Source of the DNA: an uncultured Clostridia bacterium
GTDB lineage: Bacteria; Bacillota; Clostridia; Christensenellales; UBA1242
Direction: 5' to 3'
Length of the DNA stretch: 14,255 bases
Assembly (NCBI GenBank): GCA_934772445.1
Contig: CAKVMJ010000029.1
Location: forward strand, 1 to 14,255
The notes beneath the pieces were generated by a model, which saw only the letters and a program-made list of their open reading frames with translations, was not told where the DNA came from and made no database searches. The first letter of the stretch is position 1. Each line of letters opens with the position of its first letter. This document shows, piece after piece, positions 1-7,300 of the stretch. The position numbers were made by a program, and so were the translations under genes.

Positions 1-2052
1 GCAACTGCTGGAAATGCAAATATTAGTGCAAATGTATCTTGGACAGCTCAAGCAGGAGTAAACCTAGAGTTTTGGGCTAAAGCAACTGGAGGAGATGAGA
101 GTAAAGAAATAGCTAAAACTACTATCACTCCAACCACAACAAATACAGATGCAAATATAGTCGGTGATTTAAGCTGCAATTTTACAGATACCACCGATGA
201 TGGTGTAAATAATCCAAATGCAATAAAATTTACATATTATGTAAGAAATAAGAGCCTAACACCATTAAATATTAAAGTAACAAAAACTCCAGCAGAAGCA
301 GAAGAAAGCGGAACTGGAGCAGAGAACCATAAACCAAAGGTAACTCTTAATTCAGATACAGAAGGAAATAATACTCTAACTGCTGTATCTAGCACTTCAG
401 GATATGACCTAAAAGCAGGAGATATATTTACATATTCAGTAACTCTATCTCTAGCCAAAGGCGGAACAGGAACAATCAATGCAGATTTTGGCTTAGCACC
501 AAATTTTGATGCAGGTGTAACTTTTAATTTTAATGTTGGTGGGGATAATAATGGAACTATTGTAACAAGTGTTGATGAAGCTTCTCCAACCACAGTTAGT
601 TCAAGTACTTTATCTGGTCAAACTCTAGGCGAATATTTAGCCACTCAGCAAACTGCAGAATATTCCACAGGCTGGTTCTTCGATGAAGGACTAACTAAGG
701 TTGTTTCAGATGATTATCTTTCTCAATCTTTAAATGATTCCTCTTTAATTTCTCCTATATATTCTAAAACTGCATCTATTACTGGATTAGTATTTACATT
801 ATCTAGTGATGGTAATTCATATTTAGTTGCTGGTGAAAGCACCACATCTCCAAGTGGAGAAGTGGTCATTCCAAATATGTATGATAGCAAGCCTGTAAGT
901 GGGTTTGTTAAAGGCACATCATATTCAACTTCAGCTTTTAAACGAAATAAAAATATAACAAGTGTAGTACTATCTAATAATATAACTGAAATTGCTGATC
1001 TTACTTTTGCTTATACCTCTATAACAAAGATTACTATACCTAATAGCATTACAAGTACAGGAAGAGATATCTTTCATGAATGTGTTAGTTTAAAAGAAAT
1101 AGAGATACCAGATAGTGTTATAAATATAGGAAAAAATGCATTTACAAGTTGCAGTGGATTAATGAATGTAATTATTGGAGATAGTGTTATAAATATAGGC
1201 GATTATGCATTTGATAGTTGTAGTGGGTTAACCAGTATAGAAATACCAAATAGTGTAACAAAAATAGGTTATTTGGCGTTTGCATCCTGTAGTGGATTAA
1301 AAAATATAGTAGTTAAAACTGGTAATACTATCTTTGACAGTAGAAATAATTGTAACGCAATAATAGAAACTAGTACCAATAAATTGGTTGTTGGTTGTAA
1401 GAGTACAATTATACCGAATAGTGTAACAAGTATAGGAGATTATGCATTTAATGGTTGTACTAGTTTAACAAGTATAGAAATACCAGATAGTGTAACAAGT
1501 ATAGGAAATTCAGCATTTGCTAACTGTAGTGGACTAACAAGTATAGAGATATCAGAAAGTGTAACAACTATAGATGGTATTCCATTTAACAATTGTAGTA
1601 GTTTAACAAATATTGTAGTGGCAAAAAGGAATAAAAAATATGATAGCAGAAATAATTGTAATGCTATAATAGAAACTGCTAGCAATAAATTGGTTATAGG
1701 CTGTAAAAATACTATTATTCCTAATACAGTAACAAGTATAGGAAAGAATGCGTTTTATGGTTGCAGTGAATTAATAACCATAAAAATACCTGATAGTGTA
1801 ACAAGTATAGGAGAATGTGCATTTACATATTGTAGTGGAGTAACAAAAATATTTATACCGAAGTCTGTTACAACAATTTCAGCTACATTGTATAGTTTTT
1901 CTCCATTTTACAGGTGTTCTTCCACTCTTCAAATCTATTGCGAAGCAAGTAGCAAACCAAGCGGTTGGGGAAAATATTGGAATTATTATGCTTCAGGTAA
2001 AACATTATCTGTCACTTGGAGAGTAACAAGAGCTCAGTTTGAAGCATTATAA
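1..2052 (+). CDS. BspA-like leucine-rich-repeat surface protein, 5'-truncated by the window edge
   Basis: The frame is open from base 1 to the TAA at 2050-2052 (683 codons), so the gene begins upstream and the ATG at 862 is internal. Residues 1 to about 210 are Thr/Asn/Ser-rich beta-sandwich-like sequence typical of exported proteins. Residues about 218-260 (TGWFFDEGLTK ... SPIYSK) resemble an InlB-type B repeat. From about 288 to 650 run BspA-type (LRR_5) leucine-rich repeats of about 23 residues, with consensus IPxSVTSIGxxAFxxCSGLTSI. Two islands containing DSRNNCNAIIET interrupt the array. The C-terminus is an aromatic cap (PSGWGKYWNYY) and ends without an LPXTG motif or membrane helix, so any anchor or secretion signal must lie in the missing N-terminal part. 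Related proteins are secreted or surface-exposed, and some bind host matrix proteins or other bacteria; the ligand here is unknown. Family call is strong; function is inference. Confidence 0.9.
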   Translation, partial: ATAGNANISANVSWTAQAGVNLEFWAKATGGDESKEIAKTTITPTTTNTDANIVGDLSCNFTDTTDDGVNNPNAIKFTYYVRNKSLTPLNIKVTKTPAEAEESGTGAENHKPKVTLNSDTEGNNTLTAVSSTSGYDLKAGDIFTYSVTLSLAKGGTGTINADFGLAPNFDAGVTFNFNVGGDNNGTIVTSVDEASPTTVSSSTLSGQTLGEYLATQQTAEYSTGWFFDEGLTKVVSDDYLSQSLNDSSLISPIYSKTASITGLVFTLSSDGNSYLVAGESTTSPSGEVVIPNMYDSKPVSGFVKGTSYSTSAFKRNKNITSVVLSNNITEIADLTFAYTSITKITIPNSITSTGRDIFHECVSLKEIEIPDSVINIGKNAFTSCSGLMNVIIGDSVINIGDYAFDSCSGLTSIEIPNSVTKIGYLAFASCSGLKNIVVKTGNTIFDSRNNCNAIIETSTNKLVVGCKSTIIPNSVTSIGDYAFNGCTSLTSIEIPDSVTSIGNSAFANCSGLTSIEISESVTTIDGIPFNNCSSLTNIVVAKRNKKYDSRNNCNAIIETASNKLVIGCKNTIIPNTVTSIGKNAFYGCSELITIKIPDSVTSIGECAFTYCSGVTKIFIPKSVTTISATLYSFSPFYRCSSTLQIYCEASSKPSGWGKYWNYYASGKTLSVTWRVTRAQFEAL
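1309..1920 (+). repeat. Two-copy 306-bp (102-codon) supra-repeat inside the LRR gene
   Basis: Unit 1 is 1309-1614. Unit 2 starts at 1615 and aligns with it through about 1870. Each unit encodes a 33-residue island (VV..., DSRNNCNAIIET, NKLVxGCK) followed by three 23-residue leucine-rich repeats, 102 residues in all. The island segments at 1336-1353 and 1642-1659 are exactly 306 bp apart and nearly identical. The last leucine-rich repeat of unit 2 carries an extra few residues (SATLYSFSPFY) before the C-terminal cap. This is a segmental duplication of whole LRR modules, and a likely site for recombination-driven length change. Confidence 0.85.
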
Positions 2053-2422
2053 AGCAAAAATAAGAGATTATTTATAAAAATCTTAAAAATTATACTTTAT
2101 GAAAATTAATTTAAGAACAAAGTAAATATAAAGATTTTATAAGATGAAATTTAATAAAAAACTAATTATAATAAAAATTTTATAAAATAAATTCAACTTA
2201 AAATTAAATTAATATCAAGGTTTTTAAAATAAACTAAACTAATTAAAAAAATAAAATTTAACTTAAGAAATTAGATTAATATAAAAATTTCTAAACTAAT
2301 TAAATAGTTTTAAAATAAAAACTTTACAGCAAAATATGTTGTAAAGTTTTTCTTTAGATTATTAGATAAAAATATAGACATTTTATTATCTTTTTGTTAT
2401 CCTATTAGAAAGGAAAATTTTT
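2053..2422. other. 370-bp AT-rich intergenic region with degenerate duplicated segments
   Basis: No open reading frame with a ribosome binding site was found here. The sequence is almost all A and T and contains a degenerate duplication: roughly 2192-2247 resembles 2257-2304. Both copies start with TTYAACTTAA and end in an identical 14-mer, CTAAACTAATTAAA (2234-2247 and 2291-2304). The region closes with the terminator at 2317-2351 and then the leader of the next gene. It most likely forms a long 3' untranslated tail of the LRR transcript. No promoter for a small RNA could be supported. Confidence 0.5.
2317..2351 (+). terminator. Intrinsic terminator downstream of the LRR gene
   Basis: The left arm (ACTTTACA, 2321-2328) pairs with TGTAAAGT (2340-2347). 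It extends through flanking A/T pairs (2317-2320 with 2348-2351) and inward through a G-U and a C-G pair. The right arm runs into TTTTTCTTT. It lies about 265 nt past the LRR stop and before the dehydrogenase gene. The A-tract before the left arm could also let it work on the minus strand. Confidence 0.7.
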
Positions 2423-3166
2423 ATGGATAGAAAAGTTGTTTTAATTACTGGTGCTGGAAGAGGAATTGGTAGCGCTATTGCAAAGAAGTTTGCAGATAAT
2501 AATTTTAATATTATTTTAAATTACAACCAAAGCAAAGATAGGGCTATGGCTCTTGCTAAAGAGTTAGGCAAAAAGGTGGAGGTTCTACCAATTAAGGCAG
2601 ATATTTCAAACGAAAGTGAAGTTCGTGAAATGGTTGATAAGAGTATTGCTAAATTTGGTAAAATTGATGTTTTAGTGAATAACTCAGTTGTTTGCATAGA
2701 TAAATTATTTTATGATAGAACCAAAGAGGATTTTGATAAAACATTTGCCGTTAATGTTACAGGTACTTTTTTAGTTAGCAAATTAGTGGGCGAGCAAATG
2801 CTTGCCAAGAAATCTGGGAATATTATAAATCTAACATCAACTAATGCTATAAACACATATTTCCCAATGTGTATTGATTACGATGCTTCTAAATCTGCAA
2901 TTATCTCTCTAACTCATAATTTAGCAGTGCAGTTTGCACCATATATAAATGTTAATGCAGTTGCCCCAGGATTTATTGGTACTGAAACCGAACTTGATGG
3001 AATGGATGAGGATTTCATAGCCCTAGAAACTCAAAAGGTGATGATAAGAAGAATGGGTACTGAAGAAGATGTTGCAAACTTAGTATATTTTCTATCTAGC
3101 CCAGAAGCTTCTTTTATAAATAACCAAGTGATAAAAATTGATGGCGGAATTTATGGCGATTTCTAA
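2423..3166 (+). CDS. Short-chain dehydrogenase/reductase (SDR), FabG-like
   Basis: 247 residues, the normal length for a classical SDR; predicted to reduce or oxidise a carbonyl/alcohol with NAD(P)(H) in the cytoplasm. The Rossmann glycine motif TGAGRGIG is at residues 9-16, an acidic AD at 59-60, catalytic Asn111 (NVTG), Ser139 in INLTST, Tyr153 and Lys157 (YDASK), the PG motif at 182-183, and the C-terminal IDGG at 239-242. The usual NNAG motif reads NNSV (86-89), a noticeable substitution. The start is set by AAAGGA (2409-2414), 8 nt before ATG. The gene is monocistronic, with terminators on both sides; a weak TTAGAT-N16-TATTAT at 2362-2389 may be its promoter. 3-oxoacyl-ACP reductase (FabG) is possible, but there are no fatty-acid genes beside it, so the substrate is not assigned. 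Confidence 0.9.
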   Translation: MDRKVVLITGAGRGIGSAIAKKFADNNFNIILNYNQSKDRAMALAKELGKKVEVLPIKADISNESEVREMVDKSIAKFGKIDVLVNNSVVCIDKLFYDRTKEDFDKTFAVNVTGTFLVSKLVGEQMLAKKSGNIINLTSTNAINTYFPMCIDYDASKSAIISLTHNLAVQFAPYINVNAVAPGFIGTETELDGMDEDFIALETQKVMIRRMGTEEDVANLVYFLSSPEASFINNQVIKIDGGIYGDF

Positions 3167-3170
3167 AATT

Positions 3171-3195
3171 GAAAGCAATATGCTTTCTTTTTTTT
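3171..3195 (+). terminator. Intrinsic terminator after the SDR gene
   Basis: A perfect 7-bp stem (GAAAGCA at 3171-3177, TGCTTTC at 3181-3187) with a 3-nt loop is followed by eight T residues (3188-3195). It starts 4 nt after the SDR stop and separates that gene from the glycosyltransferase. Confidence 0.85.
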
Positions 3196-3246
3196 GTTTA
3201 AACACTTTAAAATTATACAAACTAGCAAAACATTATTAATTTCATT

Positions 3247-3274
3247 TTGAATACAAATCAATTTATTATACAAT
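3247..3274 (+). promoter_or_regulatory. Sigma-A-type promoter for the glycosyltransferase gene
   Basis: TTGAAT (3247-3252), a 16-bp spacer and TACAAT (3269-3274). The expected start of transcription near 3281 gives a leader of about 35 nt containing GGAGA (3306-3310). A promoter is required here because the SDR transcript ends at 3195. Found by motif inspection only. Confidence 0.5.
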
Positions 3275-3315
3275 AATATTAATAAACTACTATTTAGTAA
3301 ATTACGGAGAATTAT

Positions 3316-4455
3316 ATGAAAATAACTTTAGTGGCAGATGTTTTCGGTCAAACTAATAATGGAACGAGTGCAACGGCTTCCAGACTAGTTGAGAATATGA
3401 AGAAACGCGGACACGAGGTTTATGTTGTTTCAACATATAAATCTGATGATAAGCACTATTACACGGTTTCTCCACGAAATTTTTTTATCTTTGATAACTA
3501 TATCAAGAAAGTTAATGGTGTGGCTTTAGGTAAACCTCAAAAGCAAAGCATTTATGATGCTATAAAAGGTGCTGATGTTGTCCACTTTTTATTACCATTT
3601 AAAATGAGTAAGTGTGGAATGAAAATATGCAAAGAATTAAATATTCCATTCACAACCGCTTTTCATTGCCAACCAGAAAATATTACTAGCCATGTAAACT
3701 TGCAAAAAATTAAAGTGGTAAACAAACTTATCTACAAACTATTTAATATGGATTTTTATAAGGGTTGTAAGTATGTTCATTGCCCAAGCCAGTTTGTGGC
3801 AGATAAGCTTGTGGAGAATGGATTTAAAACTAAAAACTTTGTTATCTCAAATGGCGTTAGAGATGAATTCAAACCTATGCCATCTGAAAAGCCAGAAGAA
3901 TTAAAAGATAAATTTATTATTATGCTTTCTGGAAGATACTCTAATGAGAAAAGACAAGATGTTTTGATTAAAGCAGTGGAGTATAGCAAATATAAGGACA
4001 AAATTCAATTGATATTAGCGGGTAATGGACCTAAAAGAAAAGCTCTTGAAAAACTTGGTAAGAAACTTCCAAATCCACCAATCTTTACATTTCTAAGCAA
4101 AGAAGATTTAATTAAAACTATAAATTATTCTGATTTATATGTTCACGCTTCAGATATTGAAATTGAGGGTATTGGTTGTATGGAAGCATTAAGTTGCGGA
4201 ATAGTCCCTGTTTTATCTAATAGCGATAACGCTGCTCTAAAACAATTTGCTTTATCTGATAAAAACTTATTTAATCACGGCGACCCAGAGGACCTAGCAA
4301 AGAAGATAGATTATTGGCTAGACCATCCAAAAGAGAAGGCTGAGATGAGCAAAAAGTATGTTGAATTTATGGAGCAATTTAGAATAGATAAATGTATGGA
4401 TAAAATGGAAGAAATGTTTGAATATGCTATTGCTCATAAAGATGATGAAGAATAA
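3316..4455 (+). CDS. GT4-family glycosyltransferase
   Basis: 379 residues with a GT-B fold. The N-terminal acceptor-side Rossmann domain opens MKITLVADVFGQ with a glycine-rich TNNGTS loop (13-18) and RGHEVYVVS (31-39). The C-terminal nucleotide-sugar domain begins about residue 200 with SGRYSNEKRQD (R207 and K212 are the expected phosphate contacts), followed by LILAGNGP (232-239) and the GT4 E-x7-E motif (E282 to E290 in EIEGIGCME). No membrane helix is present, so it is probably a cytosolic or peripheral membrane enzyme. The family transfers sugars from activated donors with retention. The overall look recalls bacterial diacylglycerol glucosyltransferases, so glycolipid synthesis is a fair guess, but the acceptor cannot be read from sequence. 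GGAGA sits 5 nt before ATG. It is a single-gene unit convergent with the HD gene. Confidence 0.88.
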   Translation: MKITLVADVFGQTNNGTSATASRLVENMKKRGHEVYVVSTYKSDDKHYYTVSPRNFFIFDNYIKKVNGVALGKPQKQSIYDAIKGADVVHFLLPFKMSKCGMKICKELNIPFTTAFHCQPENITSHVNLQKIKVVNKLIYKLFNMDFYKGCKYVHCPSQFVADKLVENGFKTKNFVISNGVRDEFKPMPSEKPEELKDKFIIMLSGRYSNEKRQDVLIKAVEYSKYKDKIQLILAGNGPKRKALEKLGKKLPNPPIFTFLSKEDLIKTINYSDLYVHASDIEIEGIGCMEALSCGIVPVLSNSDNAALKQFALSDKNLFNHGDPEDLAKKIDYWLDHPKEKAEMSKKYVEFMEQFRIDKCMDKMEEMFEYAIAHKDDEE

Positions 4456-4460
4456 AAAAT

Positions 4461-4517
4461 AAGAACTTTATTTTTGTAATGTAAGATATTTACATTATAT
4501 TTAATAAAGTTCTTTTT
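4461..4517. terminator. Two-tier bidirectional terminator between convergent genes
   Basis: A perfect 12-bp outer stem (AAGAACTTTATT at 4461-4472 with AATAAAGTTCTT at 4503-4514) encloses an 8-bp inner stem (TAATGTAA at 4477-4484 with TTACATTA at 4490-4497) with a GATAT loop. T residues follow on the plus strand (4513-4518). The A-run at 4453-4459 supplies the U-tract for minus-strand transcripts. It serves the glycosyltransferase (+) and the HD gene (-). Confidence 0.85.
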
Positions 4518-4527
4518 TATCTATAAA

Positions 4528-5103
4528 TTATTCTTCATCAAGATATGAAGTTTCAAGGTCTGATGTATGAAATAATAGGGCAGTATGGTAGTTTGCAAAC
4601 ACATCACTAAGAGCATAAGAACCACCCAAAACTCTTGTATCAAAAGCACCCATATGCCAATTGATTGCCATAGCTTCTTCTCTTGTTAGTTTCATAAAAC
4701 TACTAATTATATAAACACTTTTTTCTCCGTGACCATAAGGAAGAGAATCTTCAACTGTGTAGTATGGTTTCTGAACCCAATTACCATCTTCTTTAACATT
4801 TCTATAATCTAGTTTGTAATAATCCACTTTGCAAATATCGTGCAATAATCCGATGATTGCAATACTCTCATTACTAATAACTTGATTATAATTTTCACCA
4901 TATTCATTCTTCAATTTATTTAAAAATCTCTCATAAACTAAAACTGAATGTTTAACTAATCCGCCTTCAAAATTTGAATGAAATTTTGTGCTTGCAGGTG
5001 CTGTAAAAAAATCTGATTTTTCTAAATAACTTAGCAAGTTTGAAGCACCTTCTCTTTTTATATTTTCGTTAAAATATTTAATAAATTTTTCTTTAAAATC
5101 CAT
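4528..5103 (-). CDS. HD-domain metal-dependent phosphohydrolase
   Basis: 191 residues. A histidine/aspartate metal-ligand pattern is visible: H52 (GGLVKHS), H88-D89 (LLHDICKV), H125 (YGHGEKS), H150 (NWHMG) and D182 (FHTSD). The order and spacing recall the HD domain of the YhaM exoribonuclease, but there is no N-terminal OB-fold nucleic-acid-binding part, so this is a stand-alone HD protein. The family cleaves phosphoester bonds, often in nucleotides or nucleic acids; the substrate is unknown. No signal peptide is present, so it should be cytosolic. The start is supported by AAAGGA (complement of 5110-5115), 6 nt from ATG. It lies 58 nt downstream of the HtrA-like gene on the same strand, with a promoter of its own in the gap. 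No mobile-element signs surround it. Confidence 0.8.
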   Translation of the reverse strand: MDFKEKFIKYFNENIKREGASNLLSYLEKSDFFTAPASTKFHSNFEGGLVKHSVLVYERFLNKLKNEYGENYNQVISNESIAIIGLLHDICKVDYYKLDYRNVKEDGNWVQKPYYTVEDSLPYGHGEKSVYIISSFMKLTREEAMAINWHMGAFDTRVLGGSYALSDVFANYHTALLFHTSDLETSYLDEE

Positions 5104-5130
5104 AACTAATCCTTTGTTTTATTTTTAAGA

Positions 5131-5159
5131 ATTTTATCAAATATTTTTTATTAAGTCAA
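5131..5159 (-). promoter_or_regulatory. Promoter for the HD-domain gene
   Basis: Reading the minus strand: TTGACT (5159-5154), a 17-bp spacer, then TAAAAT (5136-5131). Each hexamer matches consensus at five of six positions. Transcription would start near 5124, giving a leader of about 20 nt with AAAGGA at 5115-5110. The HD gene can therefore be transcribed separately from the protease gene upstream. Confidence 0.65.
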
Positions 5160-5161
5160 GA

Positions 5162-6172
5162 TTAAATTGGGCGTTTTGTTAGAGGAATACTAACTAAGTA
5201 ATATTCATTATCTCTTAGTATTTCTATATCTGCAATATCACTTGCTGATAACGAATATAACTTATCCCTCAAATCCAAAACATTGTTAATTTCTTCATTA
5301 TTTATCTTAGTTATAATATCTCCATTTCTGACATTAGCCTTATATAATGAGCTATTATTATCTATATTTATGACATAAACTCCGTTAGTTTTGTCAGTAA
5401 GTTGGTAATAGTTTGCTATCTCTGTATCGTATCCATAAACTCCTAAATATGGTGTTTCGTAATCTTCATTTTTAATAAAGTTCTTTAAAACAGAGCTAAA
5501 ATTCTTTATTGGAATTGCAAATCCAATACCTTCTCCAGAGGTTATTTTTAGTGTGTTTATTCCCACAACTTCTCCTTTGAAATTGATTAACGGACCTCCG
5601 CTATTTCCGGGATTTAGGCTTGCATCGTGTTGGATTAAATCGTGCATATAACTCTCTCCTGAAAGAGTGGAAACACTTAAAGTTCTATTTAATGCACTCA
5701 CTATTCCTTTAGTGAAAGTATGCTTTAAAATTAACGATAAAGGAGTTCCCACAGCCATAACATCTTCTCCCACATTTAATGTATCTTTTGATAAGTTTAG
5801 ATAGGGCATACTTCTATTAGATTTTATGATTGCAATATCGCTTGTGGAGTCGTTAAATATTAGTGATGCGTTAGCCGTTGAGCCATCAAATAAATATAGT
5901 TTTATATTATTTGGATTTATTAAAACATGGGAATTTGTTAGTATATATCCATCTTTAAAAACGCAAACTCCAGAGCCAACACTCTCACTATTCACATCAG
6001 AACTCACCACTCCAACTATCGCAGGCGAAACTGCGGAAGCAATATCCGAAAAGCTTTGAGAATTTGAAACTGTGATTAATCTTTCTTGCATATTTAATGA
6101 AGGTTCTTCATTACAAGAAATAATACCTATAGCAATAATAATTATAAATAATATTGATAAAAATTTTTTCAT
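5162..6172 (-). CDS. HtrA/DegP-like serine protease with one PDZ domain, predicted lipoprotein
   Basis: 336 residues. The N-terminus is a lipoprotein signal: MKK, a hydrophobic run, then IISC with the lipidated Cys at residue 20, which would tether the protease to the outer face of the membrane. The trypsin-like domain (about 40-230) has the full triad: H82 (TNSHV), D112 (SDIAIIK) and S191 in NPGNSGGPL. GIGFAIP (215-221) follows, then a PDZ domain at about 242-333 with the ligand-loop sequence YLGV. One PDZ and about 340 residues fit short Gram-positive HtrA forms, which degrade misfolded exported proteins. GGAG (complement of 6181-6184) lies 8 nt before ATG. It diverges from the CPBP protease operon; no convincing promoter was found on this side. 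The lipobox anchor, instead of the more common N-terminal transmembrane helix, is a point of interest. Confidence 0.92.
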   Translation of the reverse strand: MKKFLSILFIIIIAIGIISCNEEPSLNMQERLITVSNSQSFSDIASAVSPAIVGVVSSDVNSESVGSGVCVFKDGYILTNSHVLINPNNIKLYLFDGSTANASLIFNDSTSDIAIIKSNRSMPYLNLSKDTLNVGEDVMAVGTPLSLILKHTFTKGIVSALNRTLSVSTLSGESYMHDLIQHDASLNPGNSGGPLINFKGEVVGINTLKITSGEGIGFAIPIKNFSSVLKNFIKNEDYETPYLGVYGYDTEIANYYQLTDKTNGVYVINIDNNSSLYKANVRNGDIITKINNEEINNVLDLRDKLYSLSASDIADIEILRDNEYYLVSIPLTKRPI

Positions 6173-6232
6173 ATATGTTTCTCCATTTTCAATTATTATG
6201 TGTAGAAAAATATATTTTATTTAATAAAGAAA

Positions 6233-6250
6233 TTTTATTTATAAATAAAA
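6233..6250. repeat. 18-bp perfect palindrome in the divergent intergenic region
   Basis: TTTTATTTA followed directly by TAAATAAAA, between the htrA-like gene and the CPBP operon. It could be an operator, but in sequence this AT-rich such palindromes arise by chance, so function is uncertain. Confidence 0.3.
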
Positions 6251-6256
6251 ATAAAT

Positions 6257-6286
6257 TTGGTTTAGATGGTTGTTTTGTGCTATGAT
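6257..6286 (+). promoter_or_regulatory. Extended -10 promoter of the CPBP-rlmH-mfd operon
   Basis: TATGAT (6281-6286) is preceded by TG plus one base (6278-6280), an extended -10 element. A weak TTGGTT (6257-6262) lies 18 bp upstream. The predicted start near 6293 is just before AAGGTGA (6294-6300), so the leader would be very short. It is the only good plus-strand promoter upstream of the seven-gene run. Confidence 0.5.
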
Positions 6287-6306
6287 AAATTATAAGGTGA
6301 AAATTT

Positions 6307-7296
6307 ATGCAAAATGATTTTAACGATAATAATTTTAAAAGAAATAGTTATATGCCAATTGATGCATATAAAGTTTTCTTTTGGTCTATTTTAGGAACAC
6401 TTTTGGGTTCGTTTTTTGTGGCTCTATTATTAAATGGTATATCTTCTGTAAGTAATATAAATTATGTTGAGTTATTAAATAATAGATTGGTGATATTCTT
6501 TTTATATTTGGTTTCACCAATTGTGTTTTCCAGCTTATATTTTCTATATAATAAGAAAAATAAAATTTATCAATTTTCCGAACTTGGTTTTAAAAATAAA
6601 TTTAAACCAATTAATATTCTATTTTGTTTGTTGGTTTCTTTAGTTAGTTTATTTTTATTAGAACCTTTTGTTAATTTGCTTAATTATGGTTTTTCAATAA
6701 TGGGTTATAATCCAAGTTCAGTTATCTATAAAATGGATACTATTGGTAGGTTATTTATTGGTATATTTATTTCGGCAGTTTTGCCAGCAATATTTGAAGA
6801 ACTTCTATTTAGAGGAATTATTTTAAATGGATTGCTTAAGAAATTTGATGTTGCATCAGCTATAATTTTATCTGCATTGTTTTTTATGCTTATGCACGGT
6901 TCTTTGCAACAAACTATTTATCAATTTATCTTGGGAATAATCTTTGGTGCAGTTGCTTATTATTCTGGCTCGGTTATATATTCTATGTTAACTCACTTTT
7001 TTAATAATGCAATTGTGTTGATTATTAATTATGTGATGCCAGCATTATTGGAAGGCAAAACTAAATATAATATTACGGATTTCTTCATATCTATATTCTT
7101 TGTTTTGGTTGCAGCTTTAGTTATTTACTTATTAATTAAATGTATTAATTATACCAAAGGAGATAAATTGGAAGAAAGTGAAAAAACAAAAGATTATAAT
7201 CCAACTGAAGAGATGAAATCAAAAGAAAAAGTTTTCTTCTTTATTGGGCTTGGGTTATCAATAATAATTTGGTTATTAAATACAATGGTGGGTTAG
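6307..7296 (+). CDS. CPBP-family intramembrane metalloprotease, first of a tandem pair
   Basis: 329 residues, multi-pass membrane protein. The CPBP (Rce1/Abi) motifs are complete: EE at 164-165 and R169 in FEELLFRG, H197 in LMHG, and H230 with N234 in HFFNN. These form the glutamate/histidine active site inside the bilayer. Hydrophobic segments lie at about 22-45, 60-80, 101-125, 147-162, 183-196, 203-240 and 259-280. After the core comes a charged loop (283-308) and one more helix (309-327). Family members process membrane proteins or prenylated peptides, or protect against bacteriocins; the substrate here is unknown. AAGGTGA lies 6 nt before ATG. The stop is 4 nt ahead of a second CPBP gene with the same motif set and the same helix-loop-helix tail, which suggests tandem duplication. 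Confidence 0.88.
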   Translation: MQNDFNDNNFKRNSYMPIDAYKVFFWSILGTLLGSFFVALLLNGISSVSNINYVELLNNRLVIFFLYLVSPIVFSSLYFLYNKKNKIYQFSELGFKNKFKPINILFCLLVSLVSLFLLEPFVNLLNYGFSIMGYNPSSVIYKMDTIGRLFIGIFISAVLPAIFEELLFRGIILNGLLKKFDVASAIILSALFFMLMHGSLQQTIYQFILGIIFGAVAYYSGSVIYSMLTHFFNNAIVLIINYVMPALLEGKTKYNITDFFISIFFVLVAALVIYLLIKCINYTKGDKLEESEKTKDYNPTEEMKSKEKVFFFIGLGLSIIIWLLNTMVG

Positions 7297-7300
7297 GATT

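Noticed and set aside
237..593. Minus-strand open frame opposite the LRR gene
   Set aside because: It lies wholly inside the coding frame of the LRR protein, shows no recognised motif and no ribosome site; the same applies to minus-strand frames at 723-917 and 1440-1685.
862..2052. Independent LRR gene starting at ATG 862
   Set aside because: The same frame is open to base 1 and encodes sensible upstream protein; no ribosome site precedes 862.
2375..2403. TAGACA-N17-TATCCT as promoter for the SDR gene
   Set aside because: Transcription would start at about 2410, inside the ribosome binding site, and the -10 box matches poorly.
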